Below, piece by piece: positions 50,741 through 59,147 of a DNA stretch of 64,000 bases. This DNA comes from Pedobacter rhodius. GTDB taxonomy: Bacteria; Bacteroidota; Bacteroidia; Sphingobacteriales; Sphingobacteriaceae. The stretch covers positions 62,001 to 126,000 of the forward strand of contig NZ_JAPWGL010000005.1 of the NCBI RefSeq assembly GCF_027213645.1. The letters run 5' to 3'. Numbering within the stretch: the stretch's first letter is position 1; each line of letters begins with the position of its first letter. The notes below the pieces were generated by a model, which searched no databases, had not been told where the DNA came from, and worked only from the letters and a program-made list of their open reading frames with translations. Position numbers and translations under genes: made by a program.

Positions 50741-51934
50741 TTACTCCACTAATCCCTCAATTTCTACTAATTCATCAGCCTCTTTTTGATAATCAACTTT
50801 ATCAATTTCGAAACCGAATAAGCTTAAAAAATCTGAGCGGTAGCCCGGTAAATCGCCGATTACCGGTAAAGTTTCAGTTGTAGCTTCCTCCCAAAGTTTT
50901 GCAACCTTAGCCTGTACGTCTTCCCGCATTTCCCAGTCGTCGATTCTGATTCTTCCTTTTTCATCAACAGGAACATCGCCGCCGGTATATAACCTTTCAG
51001 CATACAAACGTTGGATTTGTTCAATTGTTCCCTCGTGGATGCCTTCTTCCTTCATTATTTTATATAACAATGAAATGTATAAAGGAATTACAGGAATAGC
51101 CGAACTCGCCTGAGTAACTAATGCTTTGTTTACGGAAACATAAGCTTTTCCGTTAATGTCTTTCAATTTATCGGTAATTGTAAAAGCGGTTGCCTCTAAA
51201 TCATCCTTAGCCCGACCGATAGTTCCTTTGCGGTAAACCGGTTCGGTTAAAGCAGGGCCGATGTATGAGTAAGCAATTGTAGTAGCGCCTTCTGCTAATA
51301 AGTTTTCGGCCTTTAAGGCGTCAATCCACATCGCCCAATCTTCGCCACCCATAACGGCAACCGTATTGGCAATATCTTCTTCTGTGGCTTGCTCGATGGA
51401 GATTTCTGTAACGTTACCGGTGTGGAAATCTACAGTTTTATTTGTATACGTTGCACCGATTGGCTTTAATGTAGAACGATGTAAAACTTCGGTATCAGGA
51501 TGTTTTCTAACAGGAGAAGCCAGGCTATAGATTACTAAATCTACCTGACCCAAATCAGCTTTAATTAGTTCTATAGTTTTTGCTTTGATTTCCTTTGAGA
51601 AAGCATCGCCATTAATACTCTTAGCATATATGCCTGCGGCATGGGCTTCTTTTTCAAAAGCCGCACTGTTATACCAACCTGGCGATGCAGTTTTGCCTGC
51701 TGAAGGTGCTTTTTCGAAAAATACACCAATTGTTGAAGCGCCGGAACCATAAGCAGCAGTTATGCGTGATGCTAAACCAAAACCTGTAGATGCACCAATT
51801 ACCAATACTTTTTTAGGACCATTAATGGCGCCCTTGGATTTTACATATTCAATTTGATTCTTTACGTTTTGCGCACAACCATCTGGATGTGCGGTTAAAC
51901 AAATAAAGCCCCTCATTCTCGGTTCAATAATCAT
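50741..51934 (-). CDS. fabV: Enoyl-ACP/trans-2-enoyl-CoA reductase
   Basis: A 397-residue NADH-dependent enoyl reductase closing each cycle of fatty-acid elongation. FabV features: MIIEPRMRGFICLTAHPDGC, KKVLVIGASTGFGLASRITA, GKTASPGWYNSAAFEKEAHA, VVMGGEDW-like AVMGGEDWAMWIDAL, and the YxxxxxxxxK active site (YRKGTIGRAK). FabV enzymes are naturally resistant to triclosan. Length normal. Confidence 0.96.
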   Translation of the reverse strand: MIIEPRMRGFICLTAHPDGCAQNVKNQIEYVKSKGAINGPKKVLVIGASTGFGLASRITAAYGSGASTIGVFFEKAPSAGKTASPGWYNSAAFEKEAHAAGIYAKSINGDAFSKEIKAKTIELIKADLGQVDLVIYSLASPVRKHPDTEVLHRSTLKPIGATYTNKTVDFHTGNVTEISIEQATEEDIANTVAVMGGEDWAMWIDALKAENLLAEGATTIAYSYIGPALTEPVYRKGTIGRAKDDLEATAFTITDKLKDINGKAYVSVNKALVTQASSAIPVIPLYISLLYKIMKEEGIHEGTIEQIQRLYAERLYTGGDVPVDEKGRIRIDDWEMREDVQAKVAKLWEEATTETLPVIGDLPGYRSDFLSLFGFEIDKVDYQKEADELVEIEGLVE

Positions 51935-52150
51935 TATTTCTTGATTTTACGTTTTGTACTGTTAAATTTAACTTTCGATAAGTATTATAAAAAGCCAAAT
52001 CTTTAACGAAGATAAATTTTTAATTCCTTACAGCTAAATGAAATTTAAATAAACGCCTTACATTACGGTAGGTAAGTGTTAAATCAAGATTAATTTTAGG
52101 ATAATTATCGAGGTTTATCAATTTTATTTAATTTAGCGGCGCAACACACG

Positions 52151-52165
52151 CTTGCCACTGGCAAG
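52151..52165 (+). promoter_or_regulatory. Short hairpin upstream of the DUF2490 gene
   Basis: CTTGCC-act-GGCAAG, 6-bp stem, 20 nt before the ATG at 52186; it would lie in the mRNA leader. Confidence 0.3.
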
Positions 52166-52185
52166 GATAAACCGGATTATCTTTT

Positions 52186-52890
52186 ATGAGAAAAATATTA
52201 TTACTTGCCATGATTTCATTCATGGCATTAGGGAAGCTTTCTGCTCAAACGCAACATCAGAATTCTGGTTGGTTTTTCTTTTTAAACAATACAAAGTTTA
52301 ATAAGAAATGGGGTTTGCAGTTTGATGTTCAGGTTCGATCTGCCGATGATTGGAAATATGTTCGCAATACCCTGGTGCGTCCTGCATTACAATATTTCAT
52401 TAACGATAAACATAATGTTGCTTTGGGCTATTTGTGGCAAACGACTCAAAACCAGCTTGAAGGCAGTTCAAATACTTTTCTTCACGAACACCGTATCTTT
52501 GAGCAATATATTTATACCCATAAACTTAAATCTGTATTTGCCAGCCACCGAATCAGGGTTGAACAACGTTTTATAGAACGCGCAAATGAAAATGTTTTTG
52601 CACAACGTTTCAGGTATTTTTTCAGACTGATACAACCTTTACAGAAAACACAAGCCTCATTTAACAATGGCGCCTTCCTTGCTTTACAGAATGAGATCTT
52701 TCTGAATTTTCAGAATAATGCTAAAATCAACAATAGTGTATTCGACCAGAACCGAGCCTACTTCGCTGCAGGTTATCGATTTTCCAAGAAGTTTGATGTT
52801 GAGGCAGGTTATATGAATCAGGCGGTAAAAAACACAACAAACCATACTAATAACAATATAATCCAATTGGCGCTATATACCAGATTCTAA
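52186..52890 (+). CDS. DUF2490 outer-membrane protein
   Basis: A 234-residue protein with signal MRKILLLAMISFMALGKLSA and a beta-barrel-like pattern of DUF2490: NSGWFFFLNNTKFNKKWGLQ, VRPALQYFINDKHNVALGYL, FLHEHRIFEQYIYTHKLKSV, RIRVEQRFIERANENVFAQ, and a final aromatic residue (LALYTRF). Function unknown. Confidence 0.87.
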   Translation: MRKILLLAMISFMALGKLSAQTQHQNSGWFFFLNNTKFNKKWGLQFDVQVRSADDWKYVRNTLVRPALQYFINDKHNVALGYLWQTTQNQLEGSSNTFLHEHRIFEQYIYTHKLKSVFASHRIRVEQRFIERANENVFAQRFRYFFRLIQPLQKTQASFNNGAFLALQNEIFLNFQNNAKINNSVFDQNRAYFAAGYRFSKKFDVEAGYMNQAVKNTTNHTNNNIIQLALYTRF

Positions 52891-52950
52891 TTTGGTTTTA
52901 ATGATTTAAAGTCATTTTTTGTATCACAACAATTACAAAGTGTTAAAGCA

Positions 52951-52982
52951 TTTGTAATAGTTGTTGCTTTTTACTCAATTTG
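52951..52982 (+). promoter_or_regulatory. Promoter of the outer-membrane protein gene at 52987
   Basis: TTTG (52951-52954), 20 nt, TCAATTTG (52975-52982), one mismatch to TAnnTTTG. It ends 4 nt before the GTG start, suggesting a leaderless transcript. Confidence 0.5.
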
Positions 52983-52986
52983 CCGC

Positions 52987-53877
52987 GTGAAAAGATTCTC
53001 AATCCTGTTTTTAGCATTATTATTTGGCAAGCGGATGCATGCTCAAGAAGTTAAAACATCCTCAACAGACGTTGCGCCCACATCTAAAAGCCTGTTTAAT
53101 CCAGAAAACAAAAGAAAAGATTCTCGTAAAGGGGATTTCTATTTTCACTGGGGATACAATAGTTCATGGTACGGTAAAAGTGATATCAGGTTTCAGGGCC
53201 CTAATTACGATTTTACGCTGAAAGATGTTGTTGCACATGACAGACAATCAAAGTTAAGCTGGGATTACTTAAATCCGGCTTTGATTACTGTTCCTCAGTA
53301 TAACATCCGTGTTGGTTATTTCATAAAAGATAATTACAGTATTTCAGTTGGTTGGGATCATATGAAGTATGTAATGGATATTCCTCAAACCGTTGCGATT
53401 ACCGGATATATTGGTTCAAATATTTCGCAGGAGCAAGTATCAACAGGAACAATGGCCGGCAATTACAACGGACAATTGATTAATGTTAAAGAAAGTATGT
53501 TGACTTTCGAACACACAGATGGGTTTAACTACGCTAATGTTGAAGTTGAACGTTATGATGATATTTGGGTAGCACCCAGTGGAAACACTTCCTTAACTTT
53601 AGAAACCGGGTTAGGTGGCGGCATGATTGTTCCCCGTTCTGATGTTCGTTTATTTGGACTCGGAAGAAACAATCATTGGAATATTGCCGGCTATGGTCTA
53701 TCTGCCAAAGTTGGATTGAAGTTTTATGTCTGGAAAAATATTTACCTTCAAAATACAACAAAAGTTGGTACAACAAATTTAAAAACAATTCATACCACAG
53801 GCTGGGATGAATATGATAAAGCGAGCCAGAAAATTAATTACCTGGAAAACCTGTGGGTTATTGGGGTTCAGTTTTAA
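52987..53877 (+). CDS. Outer-membrane beta-barrel-like protein, unknown function
   Basis: A 296-residue protein starting at GTG with a signal peptide (MKRFSILFLALLFGKRMHAQ). Alternating aromatic strands suggest a barrel: FYFHWGYNSSWYGKSDIRFQ, YNIRVGYFIKDNYSISVGWD, NTSLTLETGLGGGMIVPRSD, AGYGLSAKVGLKFYVWKNIY, and the final VIGVQF ends in Phe. No family name recognised. Its last 20 nt overlap the 3' end of the arsenate reductase gene on the other strand. Confidence 0.78.
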   Translation: MKRFSILFLALLFGKRMHAQEVKTSSTDVAPTSKSLFNPENKRKDSRKGDFYFHWGYNSSWYGKSDIRFQGPNYDFTLKDVVAHDRQSKLSWDYLNPALITVPQYNIRVGYFIKDNYSISVGWDHMKYVMDIPQTVAITGYIGSNISQEQVSTGTMAGNYNGQLINVKESMLTFEHTDGFNYANVEVERYDDIWVAPSGNTSLTLETGLGGGMIVPRSDVRLFGLGRNNHWNIAGYGLSAKVGLKFYVWKNIYLQNTTKVGTTNLKTIHTTGWDEYDKASQKINYLENLWVIGVQF

Positions 53878-54292
53878 TTCCCAATTGTTGTTCGACAAAC
53901 GTTTTGCAATAGTTTTTTATTAGCCTTCTAACTTCATCAAAACAGGCTGATATTTCTTCTTCAGTTCCTTTAGCCTTTGCGGGATCAGGAAAATTAAAGT
54001 GAAACTTTTTTGCCATTGACGGAAAAACAGGGCAATTTTTTTGAGCATTATCACAAACGGTAATTACAAAATCAAAATTGATGTTTAAATAGTCATGAAT
54101 ATGATTTGAAGTGTGTGAACTGATGTCTATTCCATCATTTTTCATTGTAAGAACAGCCCTTGGATTTACACCATGGGTTTCAATACCTGCGCTATAAATG
54201 CTATAATTTTGATCTGTGAAATGCCTAAGATATGCTTCCGCTATTTGACTTCGGCAACTATTTCCGGTGCAAAGAACTAATATGTTTATCAT
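53858..54292 (-). CDS. arsC: Thioredoxin-coupled arsenate reductase
   Basis: A 144-residue low-molecular-weight phosphatase-fold enzyme that reduces arsenate to arsenite. The ATG at 54292 (MINILVLCTGNSCRSQ) fits the family and avoids overlap with the upstream gene. The three redox Cys of the Staphylococcus type are present: Cys8 in the P-loop, Cys80 and Cys87 in VCDNAQKNCPVFP, with FPDPAKAKGTEEE behind. Last gene of the ars operon; the 3' end overlaps the converging outer-membrane protein gene by 20 nt. Confidence 0.94.
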   Translation of the reverse strand: MINILVLCTGNSCRSQIAEAYLRHFTDQNYSIYSAGIETHGVNPRAVLTMKNDGIDISSHTSNHIHDYLNINFDFVITVCDNAQKNCPVFPSMAKKFHFNFPDPAKAKGTEEEISACFDEVRRLIKNYCKTFVEQQLGIKTEPQ

Positions 54293-54302
54293 TTTAGGTA
54301 AT

Positions 54303-54791
54303 TTACTGGCCAACTATTTTGCTCCTTTTTTCCATTATAATGGTATCTTTCCATACACCATTCTTTTTGCCTATTTTCTCCCTGTACCCTATTTGGCGGA
54401 AGCCACAACTTTCATGGAGTTTTATGCTCATGAGGTTTTCTGCGAAAATGCCCGATTGTAAAGTCCACAAACCTTCATTTTCACTTTGAATAATCAGCTC
54501 ATTAAGGAGCTTTTTCCCTAAACCTTTACCTCTAAATTCTGAACAGACGTAAACGCTTACCTCAGCTACACCTGCATAAACACATCTGCTTGATACTGGC
54601 GACAAGGCCGCCCAACCTACCATTTTATCACCATCAAATATGGCCAGCCGACCTATTTTTAGATGGTTTCTGTCCCAGTCGCTCCATGTTGGTACCTCAT
54701 CCTGGAAAGTAGCAAGGCCAGTTTTTATACCCTGCTTGTAAATTTCAGCTACTTCAGGATAGTCTCTTTCCCCAAATTTTTTTATTTCCAT
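54303..54791 (-). CDS. GNAT acetyltransferase, phosphinothricin/arsinothricin type
   Basis: A 162-residue enzyme of the PAT/ArsN1-like branch: AEIYKQGIKTGLATFQDEVP, SPVSSRCVYAGVAEVSVYVC then SEFRGKGLGKKLLNELI (acetyl-CoA loop), ESCGFRQIGYREKIGKKNGV and WKDTIIMEK. Enzymes of this branch N-acetylate glutamate analogues such as phosphinothricin, and some detoxify arsinothricin. Its place between a DUF6428 gene (9 nt) and arsC (10 nt) points to the arsenical substrate, but this is inference. Confidence 0.85.
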   Translation of the reverse strand: MEIKKFGERDYPEVAEIYKQGIKTGLATFQDEVPTWSDWDRNHLKIGRLAIFDGDKMVGWAALSPVSSRCVYAGVAEVSVYVCSEFRGKGLGKKLLNELIIQSENEGLWTLQSGIFAENLMSIKLHESCGFRQIGYREKIGKKNGVWKDTIIMEKRSKIVGQ

Positions 54792-54800
54792 AAGATGAAA

Positions 54801-55271
54801 TTAACAGCAACCTCCGCCTGGCGTACAGCAAGCAGCTTCAGCGGTGAGTTGCTGTAGCTGAACTTTTTGTTTTTCTTGTGGTATGCCGCAGCTATCAGCT
54901 GCCAGACAAGCGGTGCTTTTTGAAACAAGTTCAAAATTTTTTCCGTCGAAATTTAAATCATACTTTCCAATAGTTTCAGATTGATATTCTACCTCTATTT
55001 CCAGATTGCCTATACCAAGCTTTTCTTCGGAAAGATTTATAATATGCAATAATTTAGCTGGTTTTAATTGATGTTCATAATCATTGGCAGACCAAAGCTG
55101 AAAACTTACCACCTTTTCCAAACGCTCTACTCCGCCGCAGTCGATAAAATGTTTGGTAACCATACCCACTTCGGTAACATGGAAATGTGCCGGAACAAAT
55201 TCTCCGGACGGCAACTTGAAATTAACCGCTTCAGCCGTTTGCAAGTGTTTTTTAATTTCTGATAATTTCAT
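54801..55271 (-). CDS. DUF6428 protein with Cys-rich tail
   Basis: A 156-residue cytosolic protein: MKLSEIKKHLQTAEAVNFKL, FVPAHFHVTEVGMVTKHFID, CGGVERLEKVVSFQLWSAND, YEHQLKPAKLLHIINLSEEK. It resembles DUF6428 proteins seen near arsR in Bacteroidota. Cysteines sit at 45, 122, 128, 148, 149, 155 and 156, the last four in AACCTPGGGCC, a pattern suited to binding soft metalloids such as As(III). Function is unknown. It follows arsR by 26 nt. Confidence 0.8.
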   Translation of the reverse strand: MKLSEIKKHLQTAEAVNFKLPSGEFVPAHFHVTEVGMVTKHFIDCGGVERLEKVVSFQLWSANDYEHQLKPAKLLHIINLSEEKLGIGNLEIEVEYQSETIGKYDLNFDGKNFELVSKSTACLAADSCGIPQEKQKVQLQQLTAEAACCTPGGGCC

Positions 55272-55297
55272 AATACGAGGGTTTAATACAATTTAAG

Positions 55298-55624
55298 TTA
55301 GCAGCAATTTTGCTCCAGTACAGTGGTTATGATGTTTGAAAAATAGCTTCGTAAAATGTCAAATGTTTTTTCATCAATGCAATAACAAATGGCATTTCCT
55401 TCAATGTTTCCTTTGATTAATCCGGCGTTTTTCAGTTCTTTTAGGTGTTGCGAAATTGTAGGTTGCGCAAGGGGCAGCTCGTTAACGATATCACCACAAA
55501 TGCATGTATTTCTTTTTAATAAATACTCAATAATTGCTATCCTCGCCGGATGGCCGAGTGCTTTAGCTATCGTTGCTATCTGATTTTGTTTATCTGTAAA
55601 GTGCGCTGTTTTTGTTACGCCCAT
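55298..55624 (-). CDS. arsR: ArsR-family repressor
   Basis: A 108-residue winged-helix regulator. The ATG at 55624 is used; an upstream TTG would add two residues. Helix-turn-helix: ALGHPARIAIIEYLLKRNTC, ELPLAQPTISQHLKELKNAG. Cys41 and Cys43 (TCICGD) match the CxC As(III) site of ArsR helix alpha-3, and a C-terminal Cys pair (107, 108) plus Cys80 and Cys82 offer more ligands. Represses its operon until arsenite binds. Upstream palindrome is a likely operator. Confidence 0.94.
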   Translation of the reverse strand: MGVTKTAHFTDKQNQIATIAKALGHPARIAIIEYLLKRNTCICGDIVNELPLAQPTISQHLKELKNAGLIKGNIEGNAICYCIDEKTFDILRSYFSNIITTVLEQNCC

Positions 55625-55637
55625 AATCAATATTTTT

Positions 55638-55649
55638 ATATTGCAATAT
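55638..55649. promoter_or_regulatory. ArsR operator candidate
   Basis: Perfect palindrome ATATTGCAATAT 14 nt before the arsR ATG, followed by a half-like TACGATATA. Matches the A+T-rich dyads that ArsR repressors bind. Confidence 0.5.
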
Positions 55650-55694
55650 TACGATATACTTTGCAGTTTAACAATTATTTTTAGAAAATTTCAA

Positions 55695-56141
55695 TTATTT
55701 ATCTAACAACCTTCTGTGGTAATTAATCTGGCCGAGGTGGTAAGACAAGTGGGTGGTAAGGTGAATAAGCAAAAATTCTGTCGATGTTTTTTGTTCAAAA
55801 ACCAATAATGGGTATTCAGCTTCAAGAGCTGCTTGTGATAGTTTATCTAATGATTCTTCTACCACAATTAGGGTTTCTTCAATTTTTTTGATGAGCTCGT
55901 TTTGTGGAACATGCTGCATTGAAAATTCCAGCTCACGATGCCGAATGTAGCCTGTACCGCCTAAAGTAGCGCCGATGTATGTATTCAGATTGCCGATTAA
56001 ATGTAAACAAAGGTTACCTGCAGCATTGGAGATGCCGGCTCTGGTTAACCAAAGATTTGCTTCATTTTTATAAGATTCGATTTCAGTTTTGAGTCTGAGC
56101 AGATCCCTGCGGAAAAGTGATTTTAGTGTTTCGGTCAGCAT
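55695..56141 (-). CDS. DinB/DUF1572-family protein
   Basis: A 148-residue four-helix protein: LFRRDLLRLKTEIESYKNEA, GISNAAGNLCLHLIGNLNTY, IGATLGGTGYIRHRELEFSM, LIHLTTHLSYHLGQINYHRR. His residues in LCLHLIGN and HLSYHLGQINYH fit the DinB-like metal site. Function unknown. A second DinB protein is encoded at 42421-42882; the two are only distantly alike. Confidence 0.88.
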   Translation of the reverse strand: MLTETLKSLFRRDLLRLKTEIESYKNEANLWLTRAGISNAAGNLCLHLIGNLNTYIGATLGGTGYIRHRELEFSMQHVPQNELIKKIEETLIVVEESLDKLSQAALEAEYPLLVFEQKTSTEFLLIHLTTHLSYHLGQINYHRRLLDK

Positions 56142-56170
56142 AAAAAAATCCAGGCAAATAAATATACTGA

Positions 56171-56202
56171 ATTAAAAAAGAAGCCCCGAATTTCTTCGGG
56201 GC
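56171..56202 (-). terminator. Terminator of the DUF2807 gene
   Basis: GCCCCGAA-tttc-TTCGGGGC, an 8-bp stem followed on the minus strand by a T-rich run (TTCTTTTTT). Confidence 0.88.
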
Positions 56203-56231
56203 GCTAAATCATTTGTGTGTTTTTAATTTAA

Positions 56232-56963
56232 TTATATTTTTCTAACTCTTCCCGAGCCGATAACCGTTTTTTCTACCGTTGCGTTACCTGAATAATTTAC
56301 ATTACCTGAACCACTAATCACCGCTTTAATGCTCCGATCAGCTTTGATGTCAATCGTTCCTGAGCCACTTACCGTTGTAGAAAGATTATTTACAGATAAA
56401 CCCTTTCCCGAAAAATTACCCGAACCACTGATTACAACATTAGCGTCATCTGCAGCGCCATTAATATTTAGTTTTCCCGAACCGCTGATTACGCCATTAA
56501 AATCATCTACATTAACATTTGTATTGATGCTTCCTGAACCACTAAGTGTTGTTGAAAGCGTTTTAGCGGTAACATTTCCTTTAACAGTCATATTTCCTGA
56601 ACCACTCATGGTTAAGCTGGTAATGGTTTTGGCGGTTACATACGCAGTTATTTTCTTGTTTTCGTATTTGTGTTCCCAGCTGGTCCAGCTATTTTGCGGG
56701 CGGATAATCAAAACATTTCCTTTTACTTCAGTTATTAAGGTTGAAATGGCATCAGCATCGCCTTCAAACCTGCAGCTTTCGGTGCTTCCTAATGTTATTA
56801 CAACATTAATCGGACCACCAGCTGCTACGCCGTTAAAGTTTTTTACATCACGGTCATCACCAGAAAGCTTAGAAGAACTGATTGTAATCGGGAATTTTGC
56901 TGTTGCACTGAAATTTATTGTAAATAATAATGCCACAAATAAAATTGAAAGTATTTTTTTCAT
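56232..56963 (-). CDS. DUF2807 (GIN domain) protein with GSG repeats
   Basis: A 243-residue secreted protein (signal MKKILSILFVALLFTINFSA). Its core is a beta-solenoid-like DUF2807 domain: repeated SGSGNMTVKG / SGSGSINTNV / SGSGKLNING / SGSGNFSGKG / SGSGTIDIKA at steps of about 19-21 residues. Starts DVKNFNGVAAGGPINVVITL. Probably an envelope adhesin-like or stress protein; no function is established. Strong terminator downstream. Confidence 0.9.
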   Translation of the reverse strand: MKKILSILFVALLFTINFSATAKFPITISSSKLSGDDRDVKNFNGVAAGGPINVVITLGSTESCRFEGDADAISTLITEVKGNVLIIRPQNSWTSWEHKYENKKITAYVTAKTITSLTMSGSGNMTVKGNVTAKTLSTTLSGSGSINTNVNVDDFNGVISGSGKLNINGAADDANVVISGSGNFSGKGLSVNNLSTTVSGSGTIDIKADRSIKAVISGSGNVNYSGNATVEKTVIGSGRVRKI

Positions 56964-57398
56964 TGTTCTGAATATTAGAGCCTCTTTGTAATCATTAAGG
57001 CATGTTTAATTAGGTTTTCTTTATAAGACGATTGCTTTTGAAAAAAGTTGCATAGCAATTGATATTTCTTTTAAAGATAAGAAGGAAGTAAATAGGATGT
57101 CATTCTTCGCGCAGATTTTAGTCTCCGGATGTCGTCATTCTCGCGAAAGCGGAAATCTTAAAACGTAAAATGCTCATCCTGGTAATTCCATAGCAGCGAA
57201 AGCTAGGATTCCAACCTGTGTGGGAATGACGTTTAATTTGCTTTAAATACTGATAAATTGTTTTTTGTTATAGTTATCAGGTTTGTGTTGCATCATTTAA
57301 ATATTTTGCTTCGTAGATACTTCTTGTTCTTCGCTGCGGTCGGAACGATTTATCTTTTTGTCAATTAACGAGCTTAAAATCCTAAAACTTATATTCTT
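56964..57398. other. Gene-free stretch with dispersed-repeat arms
   Basis: No gene seen in 435 bp. The main content is the repeat described at 57099-57231. The part after 57240 is A+T-rich and holds CTTCGCTGCGGTCGGAACGA (57332-57351), possibly another repeat remnant. Confidence 0.5.
57099..57231. repeat. Composite intergenic repeat with three GTCATTC arms
   Basis: GTCATTCTTCGCGCAGATTT (57099), GTCATTCTCGCGAAAGCGGA (57134) and, reversed, GATTCCAACCTGTGTGGGAA followed by TGACG (57207-57231). The second arm resembles the widespread GTCATTCCCGCGAAAGCGGG element. Arms of different origin seem to be nested or fused. Confidence 0.7.
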
Positions 57399-59057
57399 TT
57401 AATCCTGGGTTTTCTTCGTTGCTATATAAAACAACGGGTCGTTTTTAAAATTAGCTGCGGTAATACTTGCATCTACTTTAATGGTTTTCCAATCGTTTGT
57501 TGGTCTGATAAGTGTGTATGAGCCTTCTTTCAAAGTTACTTTAACAGGCATGTCAAAACCTTTTACATCTGTAATCCAACGGTAAGAAAGGGTTTCATTA
57601 CTAATCTTATATTCCAGAACAGGAATTTTTGTGTAGCGTAAATACTGGTCGAAAACCTTATCGAGCTTAAGTCCGCTTTGTTTAGCGATGTAATTTTCTA
57701 TTTCGGCTGTTGTTACTGTTTTATGGTAAAAAGTTTTATTTAAACCCCGAAGAATTTGTCTGAATTTTTCATCATTATTAATCAACTGACGGATGGTGTG
57801 GATTAGATTTGCGCCTTTAGGATACATATCGCCTGAACCTTCTTTATTTACACCATAAGGCCCGATTACCGGAATGTCATTTGAAATAATTTTCTGTAAT
57901 CCAATTGCATATTCATTTGCTGCAGCTTTGTTTTCAGTGCATTCTGTAAACAGCACTTCAGAATAATTTGTGAAACCTTCGTGAATCCACATATCGGCAA
58001 TATCTTTTGAGGTAATATTATTTCCAAACCACTCGTGGCCACTTTCGTGTATGGTGATAAAGTCCCATTTCAAACCATGCCCGGTACGACTTAAATCTCT
58101 GCCCAAATAACCTTTTTTAAATTGGTTGCCGTAGGCAACCGCACTTTGATGTTCCATGCCCAAATGTGGTGCCTGAACCAATTTATAGCCATCTTTATAC
58201 CAGGGGTATGGCCCGAACCAATATTCGAAACATTTTATCATTGGTTTTACATCGGCATCCCAGTGCGGACGAGCCTTTGCGCTATCCACTTGTAAAGCCC
58301 AAAAATCCAGACTTAATTTTCCGCCTTCGCCATCATAGCTATCCGTCCAATGGGCATATTTACCAATATAAAAAGTAACATCATAATTATTAATAGGGTT
58401 ACTTACAAACCAGTTGTATTGTTTATATCCGCTGGGTTTGTCAACAACATTTCTTAATCTTCCATTAGAAATTTCCTGCAGTTCTTTAGGTATGCTAATG
58501 CTGATCAACATGCTGTCGACTTCATCACTCTGATGATCTTTATTTGGCCACCAAACGCTGGCACCCAAACCCTGGCAGGCGACTGAAACAAATGGATTTC
58601 CGGCAGAATCCTTTTTGAAGATAAAGCCACCATCCCAGGGTGCATTGCGGGCAACTGTTGGGTTCCCTGAATAAAAAACAGTGAATTTGTCTTTACTTCC
58701 TTTTTTAATTGTTTTCGGGAAGGTAATAAAAACAGCATTATATGCTCTTGTAACCGGCAGTTCGGTTCCTTTATACATCACTTTCTCAACCTTCAGGTTT
58801 GAAAACAAATCGAACTGGAGTTTAGTAAAATCCTGGGTTGCTGTAAAAGTGAATTCATTACTTCCGCTTACTGATTTTTGGTCGATATCTATTTTGACGT
58901 CCAGGTGGTAAAAATTAATGTCGTAGCAAGTGCGTAAAGGTGTTAAAGTACCACGAAGGCTATCCGCTCTTGAGTTTACCTGGTTTTTGCCCAGCATTTG
59001 TGCGTTCAAAGTAGAAATTGAAAACGCAAAAGCAAGGATTAAAAGTATTTTTTTCAT
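57399..59057 (-). CDS. M1-family zinc metallopeptidase
   Basis: A 552-residue secreted aminopeptidase-like enzyme (signal MKKILLILAFAFSISTLNAQ). The zinc site is HESGH at 337-341 with Glu360 (IHEGFTNYSE); the exopeptidase motif is a GMEHQ variant at 300-304 in place of GAMEN. Also AHWTDSYDGEGGKL and FGPYPWYKDGYKLVQAPHLG. Likely cleaves N-terminal residues from peptides in the periplasm. Two hydrolase genes lie just upstream on the same strand. Confidence 0.94.
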   Translation of the reverse strand: MKKILLILAFAFSISTLNAQMLGKNQVNSRADSLRGTLTPLRTCYDINFYHLDVKIDIDQKSVSGSNEFTFTATQDFTKLQFDLFSNLKVEKVMYKGTELPVTRAYNAVFITFPKTIKKGSKDKFTVFYSGNPTVARNAPWDGGFIFKKDSAGNPFVSVACQGLGASVWWPNKDHQSDEVDSMLISISIPKELQEISNGRLRNVVDKPSGYKQYNWFVSNPINNYDVTFYIGKYAHWTDSYDGEGGKLSLDFWALQVDSAKARPHWDADVKPMIKCFEYWFGPYPWYKDGYKLVQAPHLGMEHQSAVAYGNQFKKGYLGRDLSRTGHGLKWDFITIHESGHEWFGNNITSKDIADMWIHEGFTNYSEVLFTECTENKAAANEYAIGLQKIISNDIPVIGPYGVNKEGSGDMYPKGANLIHTIRQLINNDEKFRQILRGLNKTFYHKTVTTAEIENYIAKQSGLKLDKVFDQYLRYTKIPVLEYKISNETLSYRWITDVKGFDMPVKVTLKEGSYTLIRPTNDWKTIKVDASITAANFKNDPLFYIATKKTQD

Positions 59058-59078
59058 TTTTCATTTTTTAAGCAGCTG

Positions 59079-59101
59079 GCCCCTCCTGAATCAGGAGGGG
59101 C
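59079..59101. repeat. GCCCCTCCTGA palindrome
   Basis: GCCCCTCCTGA-a-TCAGGAGGGGC, 11-bp arms with a 1-nt centre. G+C-rich against an A+T-rich background; no T run. Confidence 0.8.
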
Positions 59102-59147
59102 GCTGGACGTTATGCGTGTAATTATCGTATTAGCCTCCTAAGTTGAA

